The notes under the pieces are model-generated. The model made no database searches. It saw nothing but the letters and a program-made list of their open reading frames with translations, and was not told where the DNA came from. A stretch of DNA of 64,000 bases. Source: Burkholderiales bacterium. Its GTDB lineage: Bacteria; Pseudomonadota; Gammaproteobacteria; Burkholderiales; Burkholderiaceae_C. The stretch covers positions 1-64,000 of the forward strand of contig JAIOOS010000014.1 in assembly GCA_021414305.1 (NCBI GenBank). The letters are read 5' to 3'. Positions 18,909 to 27,046 of this stretch are shown here, in pieces (the first letter of the stretch is position 1; each line of letters opens with the position of its first letter). A program made the translations under genes and the position numbers.

Positions 18909-19328
18909 ATGAAGAGCAAGGACTGGCGGCCCACCGCCTTCGTCGAGACCGCGCCGGGCGTGGTCGGCGAGGCAGAGGCCGAGGCCCGCCGAGGGGAGCA
19001 GCGTTCTTCGCTGCTCGTGCTGCTGCGCCAGTTCGTGGCGCTCCACGCGGCGGCGCTGCTGCTGACGGTGGCCCTGGTCGGCCGGTCGTTCGCGCAGCCG
19101 GTGCAGCGCGGCGCGGTCGCGATCGCCATCGCCGCGTTCCTGGCCGGCACGGTCGCCGCCGGAGTCGCCCATTTCAGCGCCCTGCCGGGAACCCTGCGCG
19201 TCGGCTCGCCGCACGTACCCGCCAGCGGCACGCGCGCCCTGGCCAGCGTCGCGCTCGGCGTGTTCATCGCCTTCGCGTTGGGCCTGGCCGGGCTGTCCGT
19301 TTTCTTCTTCGCGAACTGGTTTCGCTGA
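18909..19328 (+). CDS. Small integral membrane protein
   Basis: 139 residues: a charged cytoplasmic N-terminus of about 40 residues (EAEAEARRGEQR) and three hydrophobic helices near 42-60, 68-90 and 110-135. I do not recognise the family. It lies 34 bases downstream of the EamA gene on the same strand and 19 bases before a small DUF3606-like gene. Confidence 0.65.
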   Translation: MKSKDWRPTAFVETAPGVVGEAEAEARRGEQRSSLLVLLRQFVALHAAALLLTVALVGRSFAQPVQRGAVAIAIAAFLAGTVAAGVAHFSALPGTLRVGSPHVPASGTRALASVALGVFIAFALGLAGLSVFFFANWFR

Positions 19329-19347
19329 TCCTCCCGGGAGACGATCG

Positions 19348-19554
19348 ATGACCGCAGAGACGAACGCCGCCGACGACCCCGGATCCGAGGTCTACATCGA
19401 CATGAGCGACAAGGAAGCGGTCGAGCGCTGGTGCAAGGCGCTCTCGGTCACCGACGACGCCCTGTGGGCCGCCGTGCAGGCGGTCGGCACCCGCATCGAC
19501 AAGATCAAGGACTTCCTCGGCGCCGGCGGCGCCGCCTGCCAGGTCGACGGCTGA
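19348..19554 (+). CDS. DUF3606-like small protein
   Basis: 68 residues. The segment VYIDMSDKEAVERWCKALSV followed by LWAAVQAVGTRIDKIKDFL matches the compact two-helix pattern of DUF3606 proteins, which are common, uncharacterised and often stress-linked in betaproteobacteria. CCCGGGAGA ribosome site stands about 10 bases before the ATG. Confidence 0.75.
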   Translation: MTAETNAADDPGSEVYIDMSDKEAVERWCKALSVTDDALWAAVQAVGTRIDKIKDFLGAGGAACQVDG

Positions 19555-19565
19555 GAGCTTGCGGC

Positions 19566-20387
19566 CTAGCCGCGGATGAAGGCGAGCAGGTCGGGATTGA
19601 TCACCTCCGGGTGCGTGGTGCACATGCCGTGCGGCAGCCCGGGGTAGACCTTCAGCGTCGCGCCCTTCACCAGCTTCGAGGACAGCAGCGCCGAGTCGGC
19701 GATCGGCACGATCTGGTCGTCGTCGCCGTGCATCACCAGGGTGGGCACGTCGATCTTCTTCAGGTCTTCGGTGAAGTCGGTGGCCGAGAACGCCGCGACG
19801 CAGTCGTAGTGGCTCTTGACCGAGCCCGCCATGCCCTGGCGCCACCAGTTCATGCGAATCGCCTCCGAGACCTTGGCACCCGTCCGGTTGTAGCCGTAGA
19901 ACGGCATCGTCAGGTCCATGTAGAACTGCGGGCGGTTGCCGGCGACGCCGGCGCGGATGCCGTCGAACACCTCGATCGGCAGGCCGCCCGGATTGGCCGC
20001 CGACTTCAGCATCACCGGCGGCACCGCGCCGATCAGCACCGCCTTGGCGACCCGCTTGGTGCCGTGCCGGCCGAGGTAGCGCGCGACCTCGCCGCCGCCG
20101 GTGGAGTGGCCGATGTGGACCGCGTCCTTCAGGTCGAGCGCCTCGGTGAGCGCGGCCAGGTCGTCGGCGTAGGTGTCCATCTCGTTGCCCTGCCAGGTCT
20201 GGCTCGAGCGGCCGTGGCCGCGCCGGTCGTGGGCGATGACGCGAAACCCCTTCTCGAGGAAGAAGAACATCTGGTTGTCCCAGTCGTCGGCCGTGAGCGG
20301 CCAGCCGTGGGAGAAGACGATCGGCTGGCCCGTGCCCCAGTCCTTGTAGAAGATCTCGGTGCCGTCCTTGGTCTTGACAACGCTCAT
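19566..20387 (-). CDS. Alpha/beta hydrolase, non-heme chloroperoxidase-like
   Basis: 273 residues. The nucleophile elbow GHSTGG has Ser95, the acid is in [10 protein letters not shown], the His is in LPHGMCTTH, and the oxyanion motif is [24 protein letters not shown] at the start is typical of the cofactor-free haloperoxidase/esterase group. The ATG at 20387 follows a GGAGGCC site; a 17-residue extension lacks one. Natural substrate unknown; these enzymes are esterases or perhydrolases in vitro. Confidence 0.9.
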   Translation of the reverse strand: MSVVKTKDGTEIFYKDWGTGQPIVFSHGWPLTADDWDNQMFFFLEKGFRVIAHDRRGHGRSSQTWQGNEMDTYADDLAALTEALDLKDAVHIGHSTGGGEVARYLGRHGTKRVAKAVLIGAVPPVMLKSAANPGGLPIEVFDGIRAGVAGNRPQFYMDLTMPFYGYNRTGAKVSEAIRMNWWRQGMAGSVKSHYDCVAAFSATDFTEDLKKIDVPTLVMHGDDDQIVPIADSALLSSKLVKGATLKVYPGLPHGMCTTHPEVINPDLLAFIRG

Positions 20388-20469
20388 CGCTGGCCTCCAG
20401 GTGGGTGGGAGGGCGATCCTAGGCGGGCGAACTGACACGACGATGACGTCCCGCCAAAGCCCCTGCTCC

Positions 20470-21318
20470 CTACGCGAGCTCGAGCAGCACCGGCTGGTGG
20501 TCCGATGCGCTGGTCGCCGCGTCGACCGCGACCCCCCGCAGCCGCGGCCGCAGGTCGCGGCTGGCGAACATGAAATCGCAGGCGAAGGCTTCTGGCCACT
20601 GCGCGCGGTCGTGCACGCCCACCGTCGGTGCGTGCGCCACGCCCGGGTGCAGCACCGTCCAAGCGTCGTCGAACGCCGGCGCCCGCTCGTCGAAGGGCGC
20701 GGTCATGCGCGCGTAGGCCGGGTCGGTGACGCGGCAGTTGAAGTCGCCGGTGAGGACCGCCGACGCGGTCTGCGCGAAGCTGTGGAACGGGCCTTCGGAG
20801 GCGTCGACGGGACGATCGCGGCGGGCGTGCTCGCTCGCCTCGGCATGGCGGGCGCGCACGCCCTCGACCTGCGCCTCGCGCTGCAGCGCCGAGTAGTACT
20901 CGAGGTGCGTCGTCATCACCCGCAGCAGGCCGAACGGCACCCGAACCACCACCTCGAGCAGCATCCGCGGCATGCTGCGCAGCCCGGGATCGCACGGCCA
21001 GGGCAGCTGCACCCGCGTCGCCTGCTGCACCGGCAGGCGGCTGAGGACCAGGTTGCCGAAGGTGCGGCGCGCGCCGTCCGGCGCCGGCGTGTCGACGGCA
21101 ATCCCGGGAATCGCGGTGAAGCCGGGCAGCAGCGCGCCGATCGCGGCAAACTGGTCTTCGCCGGCGCTGCCCTTCAGCGCCGGGAAGTTGCAGGCCACCT
21201 CCTGCAGGCAGAGCACGTCGAAGTCGGCGAAGGCCTTCGCTTCCTCGACGATGCGCGCCGGGTCGACGCGGCCGTCGACGCCGAGGCACCACTGGATGTT
21301 CCAGGAGACGATCTTCAT
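20470..21318 (-). CDS. Endonuclease/exonuclease/phosphatase (EEP) family protein
   Basis: 282 residues. The family metal and catalytic residues are in [36 protein letters not shown] and [10 protein letters not shown], the order seen in exonuclease III-like phosphodiesterases. No signal peptide, so it is cytoplasmic. The start overlaps the stop of the upstream GNAT gene by 4 bases, linking it to the pta-ackA-GNAT operon. Confidence 0.85.
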   Translation of the reverse strand: MKIVSWNIQWCLGVDGRVDPARIVEEAKAFADFDVLCLQEVACNFPALKGSAGEDQFAAIGALLPGFTAIPGIAVDTPAPDGARRTFGNLVLSRLPVQQATRVQLPWPCDPGLRSMPRMLLEVVVRVPFGLLRVMTTHLEYYSALQREAQVEGVRARHAEASEHARRDRPVDASEGPFHSFAQTASAVLTGDFNCRVTDPAYARMTAPFDERAPAFDDAWTVLHPGVAHAPTVGVHDRAQWPEAFACDFMFASRDLRPRLRGVAVDAATSASDHQPVLLELA

Positions 21319-21902
21319 GCGCTTCCCCTTGCCGTGGTCGGGCCTGCCGCGGCGCCTCCGGCCGGTGGCCCGCCCGAGCCCGGCGCCGGCGCGCCGAGGG
21401 CGAGCCGGCAGGTGCGGACGGTGCCGTCGTCGGGATCGGACTCGATGCGAAACCCGAGGTACTTCGCCAGGCGGAGCATCGACTCGTTCTCGGTCAGCAC
21501 GAAGCCTTCCATCTCCTTCAGGCCGCGACCCGCGGCCTCGTCGATGAGCGTGCGCATCAGCAGGCTCCCGAGCCCGGCGCCGGCGAACCTCGAAGCCACG
21601 GTGATCGCGAACTCGCAGCGGGTCGGGTCGGCGGCGACGACGGCGATCGCGCTGCCGACGATGTCGATGCCGTCGTCCGCTGGCACGGTGGCGACGACGC
21701 CGACGCCGGCCTCCGGAAACGAGGCGAGCAGGCTGCGCAGCCGTTCCAGGTCGGGCTCGCGCACGACATGCATGAAGCGCATGTATCGGGCGTGGTCGCT
21801 CATGCGCTCGAACGCCTGCAGCAGCTCGGCTTCGTCGGCGGGAGCGATCGGCCGGACATGCACGACCCGGCCGTCGCGCAGCGTGGCGTCGAACTCGTTC
21901 AC
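21315..21902 (-). CDS. GNAT-family N-acetyltransferase
   Basis: 195 residues. The acetyl-CoA loop is visible as SRFAGAGLGSLLMRTLIDEA, and NESMLRLAKYLGFRIE is the C-terminal GNAT strand-helix. A Gly/Pro/Ala-rich tail of about 30 residues follows. GTG 21902 overlaps the ackA stop (GTGA), so it is co-translated with the acetyl-phosphate pathway. It may acetylate a protein or metabolite using the acetyl-CoA made there. A broken paralogue of its first 38 residues lies at 24348-24461. Confidence 0.87.
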   Translation of the reverse strand: MNEFDATLRDGRVVHVRPIAPADEAELLQAFERMSDHARYMRFMHVVREPDLERLRSLLASFPEAGVGVVATVPADDGIDIVGSAIAVVAADPTRCEFAITVASRFAGAGLGSLLMRTLIDEAAGRGLKEMEGFVLTENESMLRLAKYLGFRIESDPDDGTVRTCRLALGAPAPGSGGPPAGGAAAGPTTARGSA

Positions 21903-23086
21903 GTGCCGCCGCCGATCAGGCCCAGGGTGTGGCGCGCGATCATCAGCTCCTCGTCGGTGGGCAGCACCCACACCGCGACCCGGCTCTCGGGCGCGCTGAT
22001 GCGCGGGCCGCCGCTCCGGTTGGCGGCGGGATCGAGCACCACGCCGAGCCACGCCGCGTCGCGGCAGACGCGCTCGCGGATCGCCGGGGCGTTCTCGCCG
22101 ATGCCCGCGGTGAAGACCAGTGCATCGAGGCCGCCGGCGGCGGCGGCGAGCGAGCCGAGCTCGCGGCCCAGGCGGTAGGTGTACAGCTCGATCGCGAAGC
22201 GCGCCCGCTCGTCGCTGCTCGCCAGCAGCACCCGCATGTCGCTCGACAGCCCGGAGACGCCGAGCAGCCCCGACTGCGTGTAGAGCAGGCGCTCGATCGC
22301 CCGCACATCCATGCCGAGCTCGTCGATCAGGTACAGCACGACACCGGGATCGAGGTTGCCGCAGCGCGTTCCCATCGGCAACCCGTCGACGGCGGTGAAG
22401 CCCATCGTGCTGGCGACGCTGCGGCCGGCGACCAGCGCGCACATGCTGCTGCCGTTGCCGAGGTGCGCGACGACAGTGCGGCCGGCCGCCGCCTTCGCAT
22501 CGACCTGCTGCAGCACATCGGCGATGTACTCGTAGGACAGGCCGTGAAAGCCGTAGCGCCGCACGCCCCGCCCGGTGATCGACGGCGGCAGGGCGAAGGC
22601 CTGCGCCACCTCGGGCTGCGCGCGATGAAAGGCGGTGTCGAAGCAGGCGACCTGGGGCAGCCCGGGTTGCAGCTTCGCCAGGATCTCGATCGGCGCGAGG
22701 TTGTGCGGCTGGTGCAGCGGCGCCAGCGGGCTCAGCCGGGCGAGCGCCGCGGTCACTTCGGGCGTGACGCGCACGGCTGCGGCGAACGCCAGGCCGCCAT
22801 GCACCACCCGGTGGCCGACGGCGACCAGCCTGCCGTCGACCCGATGCTCGCGCAGGAACTCGACGAGGTGGGTGATCGCCCCGTCGTGCCCGAGCCCGGT
22901 TCCCTCGGCCCAGACCTTGGCCCCGACCTCGGCGCCCTGCGCGTCGCGGGCGAGGAATCGCGGCGCCGTGTCCAGGCCTTCGACCTGGCCGTGGAGCTGC
23001 AGCGCGGGCCGACCGCCGGCGACATCGAAGAGGCTGAACTTCAGGCTCGACGAGCCGGCGTTGAGCACCAGGACGACGTCGGCCAC
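21899..23086 (-). CDS. ackA: Acetate kinase
   Basis: 395 residues, normal length. Signature segments are LNAGSSSLKFSLFD at the start, VAHLGNGSSMCAL and GFTAVDGLPMGTRCGNLDPG in the middle and TAGIGENAPAIR near the C-terminus. It interconverts acetyl phosphate plus ADP and acetate plus ATP in the cytoplasm. It is 6 bases downstream of the phosphotransacetylase. Confidence 0.94.
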   Translation of the reverse strand: MADVVLVLNAGSSSLKFSLFDVAGGRPALQLHGQVEGLDTAPRFLARDAQGAEVGAKVWAEGTGLGHDGAITHLVEFLREHRVDGRLVAVGHRVVHGGLAFAAAVRVTPEVTAALARLSPLAPLHQPHNLAPIEILAKLQPGLPQVACFDTAFHRAQPEVAQAFALPPSITGRGVRRYGFHGLSYEYIADVLQQVDAKAAAGRTVVAHLGNGSSMCALVAGRSVASTMGFTAVDGLPMGTRCGNLDPGVVLYLIDELGMDVRAIERLLYTQSGLLGVSGLSSDMRVLLASSDERARFAIELYTYRLGRELGSLAAAAGGLDALVFTAGIGENAPAIRERVCRDAAWLGVVLDPAANRSGGPRISAPESRVAVWVLPTDEELMIARHTLGLIGGGT

Positions 23087-23092
23087 GCTGCT

Positions 23093-24031
23093 TCAGCTCA
23101 CGGCCCGGGCACTCTCGCGCCGCGCCTTGGCCACCAGCACCGCGGCGGCGCAGGAGGCGAGGCGGGCGAGGAGCGAGTCGGAGCGGCTGGTCAGGATGAT
23201 CGGCACGCGGGCGCCGAGCACGATGCCCGCGGCATCGGCGCCGGCGAGAAAGGTCAGGCTCTTGGCCAGCATGTTGCCGGCTTCCAGGTCGGGAACCAGC
23301 AGCACGTTGGCGCGGCCCGCGACCGGCGAGTCGAGCTGCTTGATGCGCGCGGCATCGAGGTCGATGGCGTTGTCGAGCGCCAGCGGGCCGTCGACCAGCG
23401 CGCCGGTGATCTGGTGCCGGTCGACCATCTTGCACAGCGCCGCGGCCTCGATGGTCGACGGCACCTTCGGATTGACCGTCTCCATCGCCGAGAGGATGGC
23501 CACCCGCACGTCGTTCTGGCCGAGGGCGTGCGCGAGGTCGATCGCGTTCTGCAGGATGTCGACCTTGTCTTCCAGGGTCGGCGCGATGTTGACCGCGGCG
23601 TCGGTGATGATCAGGGCCTGCTCGTGCCCGGGCACGTCCATCACGAAGCAGTGGCTGACGCGGCGCGCGGTGCGCAGGCCGGTCTCGCGCTGCACCACCG
23701 CGGACATCAGCTCGTCCGTATGCAGGCTGCCCTTCATCAGCGCCTCGGCGCGGCCCTCGCGCACCAGCTGCACCGCCGCCGCGGCCGAGGCCACGCTGTG
23801 CGGCGTGTCGACGATCTCGACCCCGGTCAGGTCGAGCCCGCTCGCTGCCGCGACCGCCAGGATGCGCGCGCGCGGGCCGACCAGGATAGGCGTGATCAGG
23901 CCGAGCCGGGCCGCCTCCATCGCCCCCTCGAGCGACGCCGCGTCGCAAGGGTGCGCCACGGCCGTGGGCGTGGGCGGAATCGACTTGCAGCGGTCGAGCA
24001 GGCGGTGGTATTTCTCGTGCTTCGCGGACAT
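23093..24031 (-). CDS. pta: Phosphate acetyl/butyryltransferase
   Basis: 312 residues, the short class of phosphotransacetylase. ALMKGSLHTDELMSAVVQRETGLR, ITDAAVNIAP and the C-terminal GARVPIILTSRSDSLLARLASCAAA are characteristic. It makes acetyl phosphate (or butyryl phosphate) from the acyl-CoA, feeding acetate kinase. AAGGAG ribosome site precedes the ATG at 24031. Acetyl versus butyryl preference cannot be read directly; the adjacent ackA favours acetyl. Confidence 0.9.
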   Translation of the reverse strand: MSAKHEKYHRLLDRCKSIPPTPTAVAHPCDAASLEGAMEAARLGLITPILVGPRARILAVAAASGLDLTGVEIVDTPHSVASAAAAVQLVREGRAEALMKGSLHTDELMSAVVQRETGLRTARRVSHCFVMDVPGHEQALIITDAAVNIAPTLEDKVDILQNAIDLAHALGQNDVRVAILSAMETVNPKVPSTIEAAALCKMVDRHQITGALVDGPLALDNAIDLDAARIKQLDSPVAGRANVLLVPDLEAGNMLAKSLTFLAGADAAGIVLGARVPIILTSRSDSLLARLASCAAAVLVAKARRESARAVS

Positions 24032-24078
24032 GTCGCTCCTTGGTGAGGCGAATCATGCGCCACGCGAGGGCCGGCCCT

Positions 24079-24292
24079 AGCGGATGCCGGCGCGCATGAA
24101 CGACTGGACGAACTGCCGCTGGAACAGCAGGAGCCGACCAGCAGCGGCGCAGAGGTCATGAGGGTGGCCGCGGTGATGATCGACCAGTCGACGCCCTGGT
24201 CGGTGGAGGAGAACACCTGCAGGCCGACGGTGAGCGGCCGGGTTTCGACCGAGTTGGTGATGATCAGCGGCCAGAGGAAGTTGTTCCAGTGG
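24079..24292 (-). pseudogene. Broken 3' copy of the ABC permease gene at 30250
   Basis: These 214 bases match 30252-30466, the last 71 codons of the intact carbohydrate permease gene, in the same orientation. By eye there are 5 substitutions and one single-base deletion, about 97% identity. The deletion shifts the frame near the 3' end, although the terminal RQFVQSFMRAGIR still appears in the shifted frame; the TAG at 24077-24079 would end it. No start or promoter belongs to it. The sequence left of it (24032-24076) is ordinary spacer ahead of pta. Confidence 0.9.
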
Positions 24293-24347
24293 AATCATGA
24301 TGCTTGCCGAAGACCCTGCCCGGCCCGGTGGCTCCGTCGCTAGAGCG
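24293..24347. other. Junction segment between two broken genes
   Basis: 55 bases joining the permease 3' fragment to the truncated GNAT fragment. No similarity to either parent gene is visible and there is no clear inverted or direct repeat at the ends. Together with the two fragments, the whole spacer 24032-24495 between pta and ppk2 has no intact gene. Confidence 0.5.
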
Positions 24348-24461
24348 GGCGTCTTCGCTCGAGCGCTCGAACTTCTGCAGGAGCTCTGCCTCGTCGGCCG
24401 GAGAGACGGCACGGACACGCACGACACGGCCGTCGCGCACGGTGACGTCGGCCTCGGTCAT
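24348..24461 (-). pseudogene. Truncated GNAT N-terminal fragment
   Basis: From an ATG at 24461 about 38 codons read VTVRDGRVVRVRAVSPADEAELLQKFERSSEDAR, clearly related to the first 40 residues of the intact GNAT at 21902 (TLRDGRVVHVRPIAPADEAELLQAFERMSDHAR). After that the similarity stops and the frame runs through the junction and into antisense permease sequence. DNA divergence from the intact gene is substantial, so this is an old paralogue cut by a later rearrangement rather than a recent copy. Confidence 0.8.
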
Positions 24462-24495
24462 GCGCGAGCGACCCTGATCGGGTAGAGCGGCGGCA

Positions 24496-25374
24496 TCAGT
24501 AGACTTGGGCGATCACCTTGTAGGGATAGGCCGGCTCGACGTAGTCGCCCCGCTTCTGCCGCGCCGGCACCTTCAGCTTCTCGCGCGGCAGCTCCTTGTA
24601 CGGGATGCTCTTCAGGATGTCGCTGATGATGTTCAGGCGAACGTTCTTCTTGCGATCCGACGGAGCGACGCGCCAGGGCGCGAAGTTGGTGTCGGTGGCC
24701 TGGAACATGGCGTCGCGTGCCCGCGAGTAGTCGTACCACCGGTTGTACGACTTCAGGTCCATCGGCGAGAGCTTCCAGGTCTTGCGCCCGTCCTGGAAGC
24801 GCGATTTCAGGCGGCGCGTCTGCTCCTCGGGGCTGACCTCCAGCCAGTATTTGAGGAGGACGACGCCCGAGTCGACGATAGCCTTCTCGACCGGCGGAAC
24901 GCCGGCGAGGAAATGCTCGGCCTGCTTCGGCGTGCAAAAGCCCATGACGCGCTCCACGCCGGCGCGGTTGTACCAACTCCTGTCGAAGATGACGACCTCG
25001 CCGGCAGCAGGCAGGAGCGGCAGGTAGCGCTGCATGTACATCTGCGACTTTTCGCGCTCGCTGGGCGCCGGCAAGGCCATGACGCGAAACACGCGTGGAC
25101 TGACGCGCTCCGTGATCGCCTTGATCGTGCCGCCCTTGCCGGCGCCGTCGCGACCCTCGAAGACGATGCAGACCTTCGCTCCCGTCGCTATGACCCATTG
25201 CTGCAGCGTCACCAGCTCGACGTGCAGCTTCTTCAGCGCCTTGGCGTATTGCTTGTCCGACAGGTCGCCCTCGGGCTTGGCGGTCGTGGGGACGGTACCG
25301 GTAGCGGCGACCGTCTCGACGCCTTCGGCGTCCGGCGCGGCGCGCGCCTTCTTGCCCTTTGTTTTCAGGCTCAT
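24496..25374 (-). CDS. ppk2: Polyphosphate kinase 2
   Basis: 292 residues. Walker A GRDGAGKGG (74-82) and Walker B DRSWYNRAGVE starting at Asp131 are the PPK2 hallmarks, with ALPAPSEREKSQMYMQRYL forming the lid region. A Lys/Ala-rich N-terminal tail of about 35 residues precedes the fold. PPK2 uses polyphosphate to phosphorylate nucleotides (or the reverse). Beside ackA-pta and nap it fits energy buffering under low oxygen, as inference from location. Confidence 0.93.
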   Translation of the reverse strand: MSLKTKGKKARAAPDAEGVETVAATGTVPTTAKPEGDLSDKQYAKALKKLHVELVTLQQWVIATGAKVCIVFEGRDGAGKGGTIKAITERVSPRVFRVMALPAPSEREKSQMYMQRYLPLLPAAGEVVIFDRSWYNRAGVERVMGFCTPKQAEHFLAGVPPVEKAIVDSGVVLLKYWLEVSPEEQTRRLKSRFQDGRKTWKLSPMDLKSYNRWYDYSRARDAMFQATDTNFAPWRVAPSDRKKNVRLNIISDILKSIPYKELPREKLKVPARQKRGDYVEPAYPYKVIAQVY

Positions 25375-25511
25375 CCTCGGTCTCCTTCGGTTGGAAATGA
25401 TCTGGACCGGCCAGCGGAAACCGGCGGTGATGCGTCCTCGGCTTAGCGAGCAACTCCGATGTCCATTTCGCGGCCTCGCGGTATCCTCCGAGCAAGGGAG
25501 GCAAGCGCGCC

Positions 25512-25829
25512 ATGAGTGACGTGATCCGAGGCAAGTTCTGGGGCCGCCAGATTCGCGACCTGATGGCGGAGATGACGCGTCAAGCCATCATCTGCAAGGT
25601 GAGCCTCCTCGACGCCGGCGTCATCGACGCGGTGCTCAGAAACGACGCCTCCGTCTGCGGCACCAGCAATCCGCTGGCCTTCAAGAAGCTCCGGGACGCG
25701 CTGATGATGGGCTTCGTCGTCCGCAACAAGTCCGTCAGCGCGCTCGGGCCGGCGGAGACCGAGGCGCTGGTCACGACCATCCGCGAGGCCATCAAGGAAT
25801 ACCTCGACAAGCTCGGCAAGCCGGGCTAG
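25512..25829 (+). CDS. Hypothetical 105-residue protein
   Basis: A mostly helical, soluble small protein (MSDVIRGKFWGRQIRDLMAEM at the start, a conserved-looking GTSNPLAFKKLRDALMMGFVVRNKSV core and a charged C-terminal helix). No signal peptide or motif. GGGAGGC ribosome site at about 25498-25504. It is divergent from ppk2 and convergent with napC, followed by a hairpin. I do not recognise the family. Confidence 0.7.
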   Translation: MSDVIRGKFWGRQIRDLMAEMTRQAIICKVSLLDAGVIDAVLRNDASVCGTSNPLAFKKLRDALMMGFVVRNKSVSALGPAETEALVTTIREAIKEYLDKLGKPG

Positions 25830-25838
25830 AGGCTTCGG

Positions 25839-25859
25839 GGCCGGCATCGCGTGCCGGCC
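25839..25859. terminator. GC-rich hairpin between convergent genes
   Basis: Perfect 8-base arms (25839-25846 and 25852-25859) around a 5-base loop, 10 bases after the stop of the small protein and 30 bases from the napC stop. No T-run follows, so terminator function is a probable rather than certain reading. Confidence 0.5.
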
Positions 25860-25888
25860 GAGCGTTGCAATCCCCATTCGCTCGGGCG

Positions 25889-26566
25889 TCAGCCTGTTCT
25901 CTTGGCGCCGGCAGCAACGCTGCCGGAGGGCGCAGGCGCAGCCGCCGCGTCCCCAGGGACCACCTGTCCCGGCGTATCGCTCGGCGCGGCGCCCGGCGGG
26001 ACATGGGGAAGCTTGTGCGCGATACCCTTGTGGCAATCGATGCAGGTCTTCTCCTTGCTCGCCAGGTAGGTCGAGTGCATGCTCTGCGCGCGCACGCTCT
26101 GGCGCGTGAAGTCCATGGACTCGTAGTTGTGGCAGTTGCGGCACTCGAGAGAGTCGTTGGCCTTGAAACGGGCCCATTCGTGCTGGGCCAGCTCGAGCCG
26201 CTTCTCGCGGAACTTCTCCTGCGTGTCGATCGTGCCGAAGACCTTGCCCCAGACTTCCTTCGACGCCTGCATCTTGCGCGCCATCTTGACCGTCCACTCG
26301 TGCGGCACGTGGCAGTCGGAGCAGGTCGCGCGCACGCCCGAGCGGTTGGTGTAGTGGATGGTGCTCTTGAGCTCGGCGAACACGTTGTCGCGCATCTCGT
26401 GGCAGCCGGTGCAGAACTTCTCGGTGTTGGTCGCCTCCATCGCGGTGTTGAAGGAACCCCAGAACAGAATTCCGCCGATGAAGCCGCCCAGGGTCAGAAA
26501 GCCCAGGCTGAAGTGCACGCTCGGCCGGCGGATGATCTTCCAGTAGCGCTTGAGGTATTCGATCAT
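25889..26566 (-). CDS. napC: Tetraheme cytochrome NapC
   Basis: 225 residues of the NapC/NirT family: one N-terminal membrane anchor (about 20-40) and four CxxCH heme sites (CTGCHE, CSDCHV, CRNCHN, CIDCHK). It passes electrons from quinol to NapAB in the periplasm. The Ala/Pro-rich C-terminal tail of about 35 residues is longer than usual. It is 14 bases after napB and is the only quinol route in this operon, because napGH and napF are absent. Confidence 0.95.
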   Translation of the reverse strand: MIEYLKRYWKIIRRPSVHFSLGFLTLGGFIGGILFWGSFNTAMEATNTEKFCTGCHEMRDNVFAELKSTIHYTNRSGVRATCSDCHVPHEWTVKMARKMQASKEVWGKVFGTIDTQEKFREKRLELAQHEWARFKANDSLECRNCHNYESMDFTRQSVRAQSMHSTYLASKEKTCIDCHKGIAHKLPHVPPGAAPSDTPGQVVPGDAAAAPAPSGSVAAGAKRTG

Positions 26567-26580
26567 GTCCGGGTCCCGCT

Positions 26581-27024
26581 CTACTTCTTGTCAGGCTCGA
26601 CGCCGCGGAAGGAATTGCCGACCAGCGCAGGATCGCGCTCCTGGGCGATGTGGCACTGCATGCAGAAGTAGCGCCGCGTCGAGATCTGCGGCAGCACCTT
26701 GCCGGCGCGGTCGATGTAGTGGGTGGCACTGACAGGGATCGCTCCGGAGAAATCGGACTTGGCGCGTGCATGGCAGTCCAGGCACTTGTTGAAGTTGCGG
26801 TCGATCTGGTAGCCGTCCACCCGGTGCGGAATGGTGGGCGGCTGCTGGTCGTAGTTGCGCGGCCGCCGGACGTCGTCGTTCACGGCGTTGCCCAGCAGCG
26901 GCGGGTGGGTCGATTCGAGCACCGGCACCGGACCGCGTGCCGCGTCCACCAGCCCCGGCGAAGGCTGGGCCCAGGCCACCGCGGCCACGAGGCCGAGCGC
27001 TGGAATGAGGAAGCTCGTCTTCAT
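26581..27024 (-). CDS. napB: Diheme cytochrome NapB
   Basis: 147 residues with a signal peptide (about 1-19, ending AWA) and two CxxCH sites (CLDCHA and CMQCHI). [24 protein letters not shown] and [24 protein letters not shown] are the conserved NapB surroundings. It is the electron-transfer subunit of periplasmic nitrate reductase. ATG 27024 is chosen because it gives a complete signal peptide; an in-frame extension overlaps napA. Confidence 0.94.
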   Translation of the reverse strand: MKTSFLIPALGLVAAVAWAQPSPGLVDAARGPVPVLESTHPPLLGNAVNDDVRRPRNYDQQPPTIPHRVDGYQIDRNFNKCLDCHARAKSDFSGAIPVSATHYIDRAGKVLPQISTRRYFCMQCHIAQERDPALVGNSFRGVEPDKK

Positions 27025-27046
27025 GTCGGCGTCCTGTTCTTCGACC

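Noticed and set aside
21929-24046. A very long plus-strand open frame (about 700 codons) covering the ackA and pta region
   Set aside because: It is antisense to two clearly conserved genes. In DNA with this GC content, third-position bias creates long open mirror frames, and its translation is Arg/Ala/His-rich without motifs.
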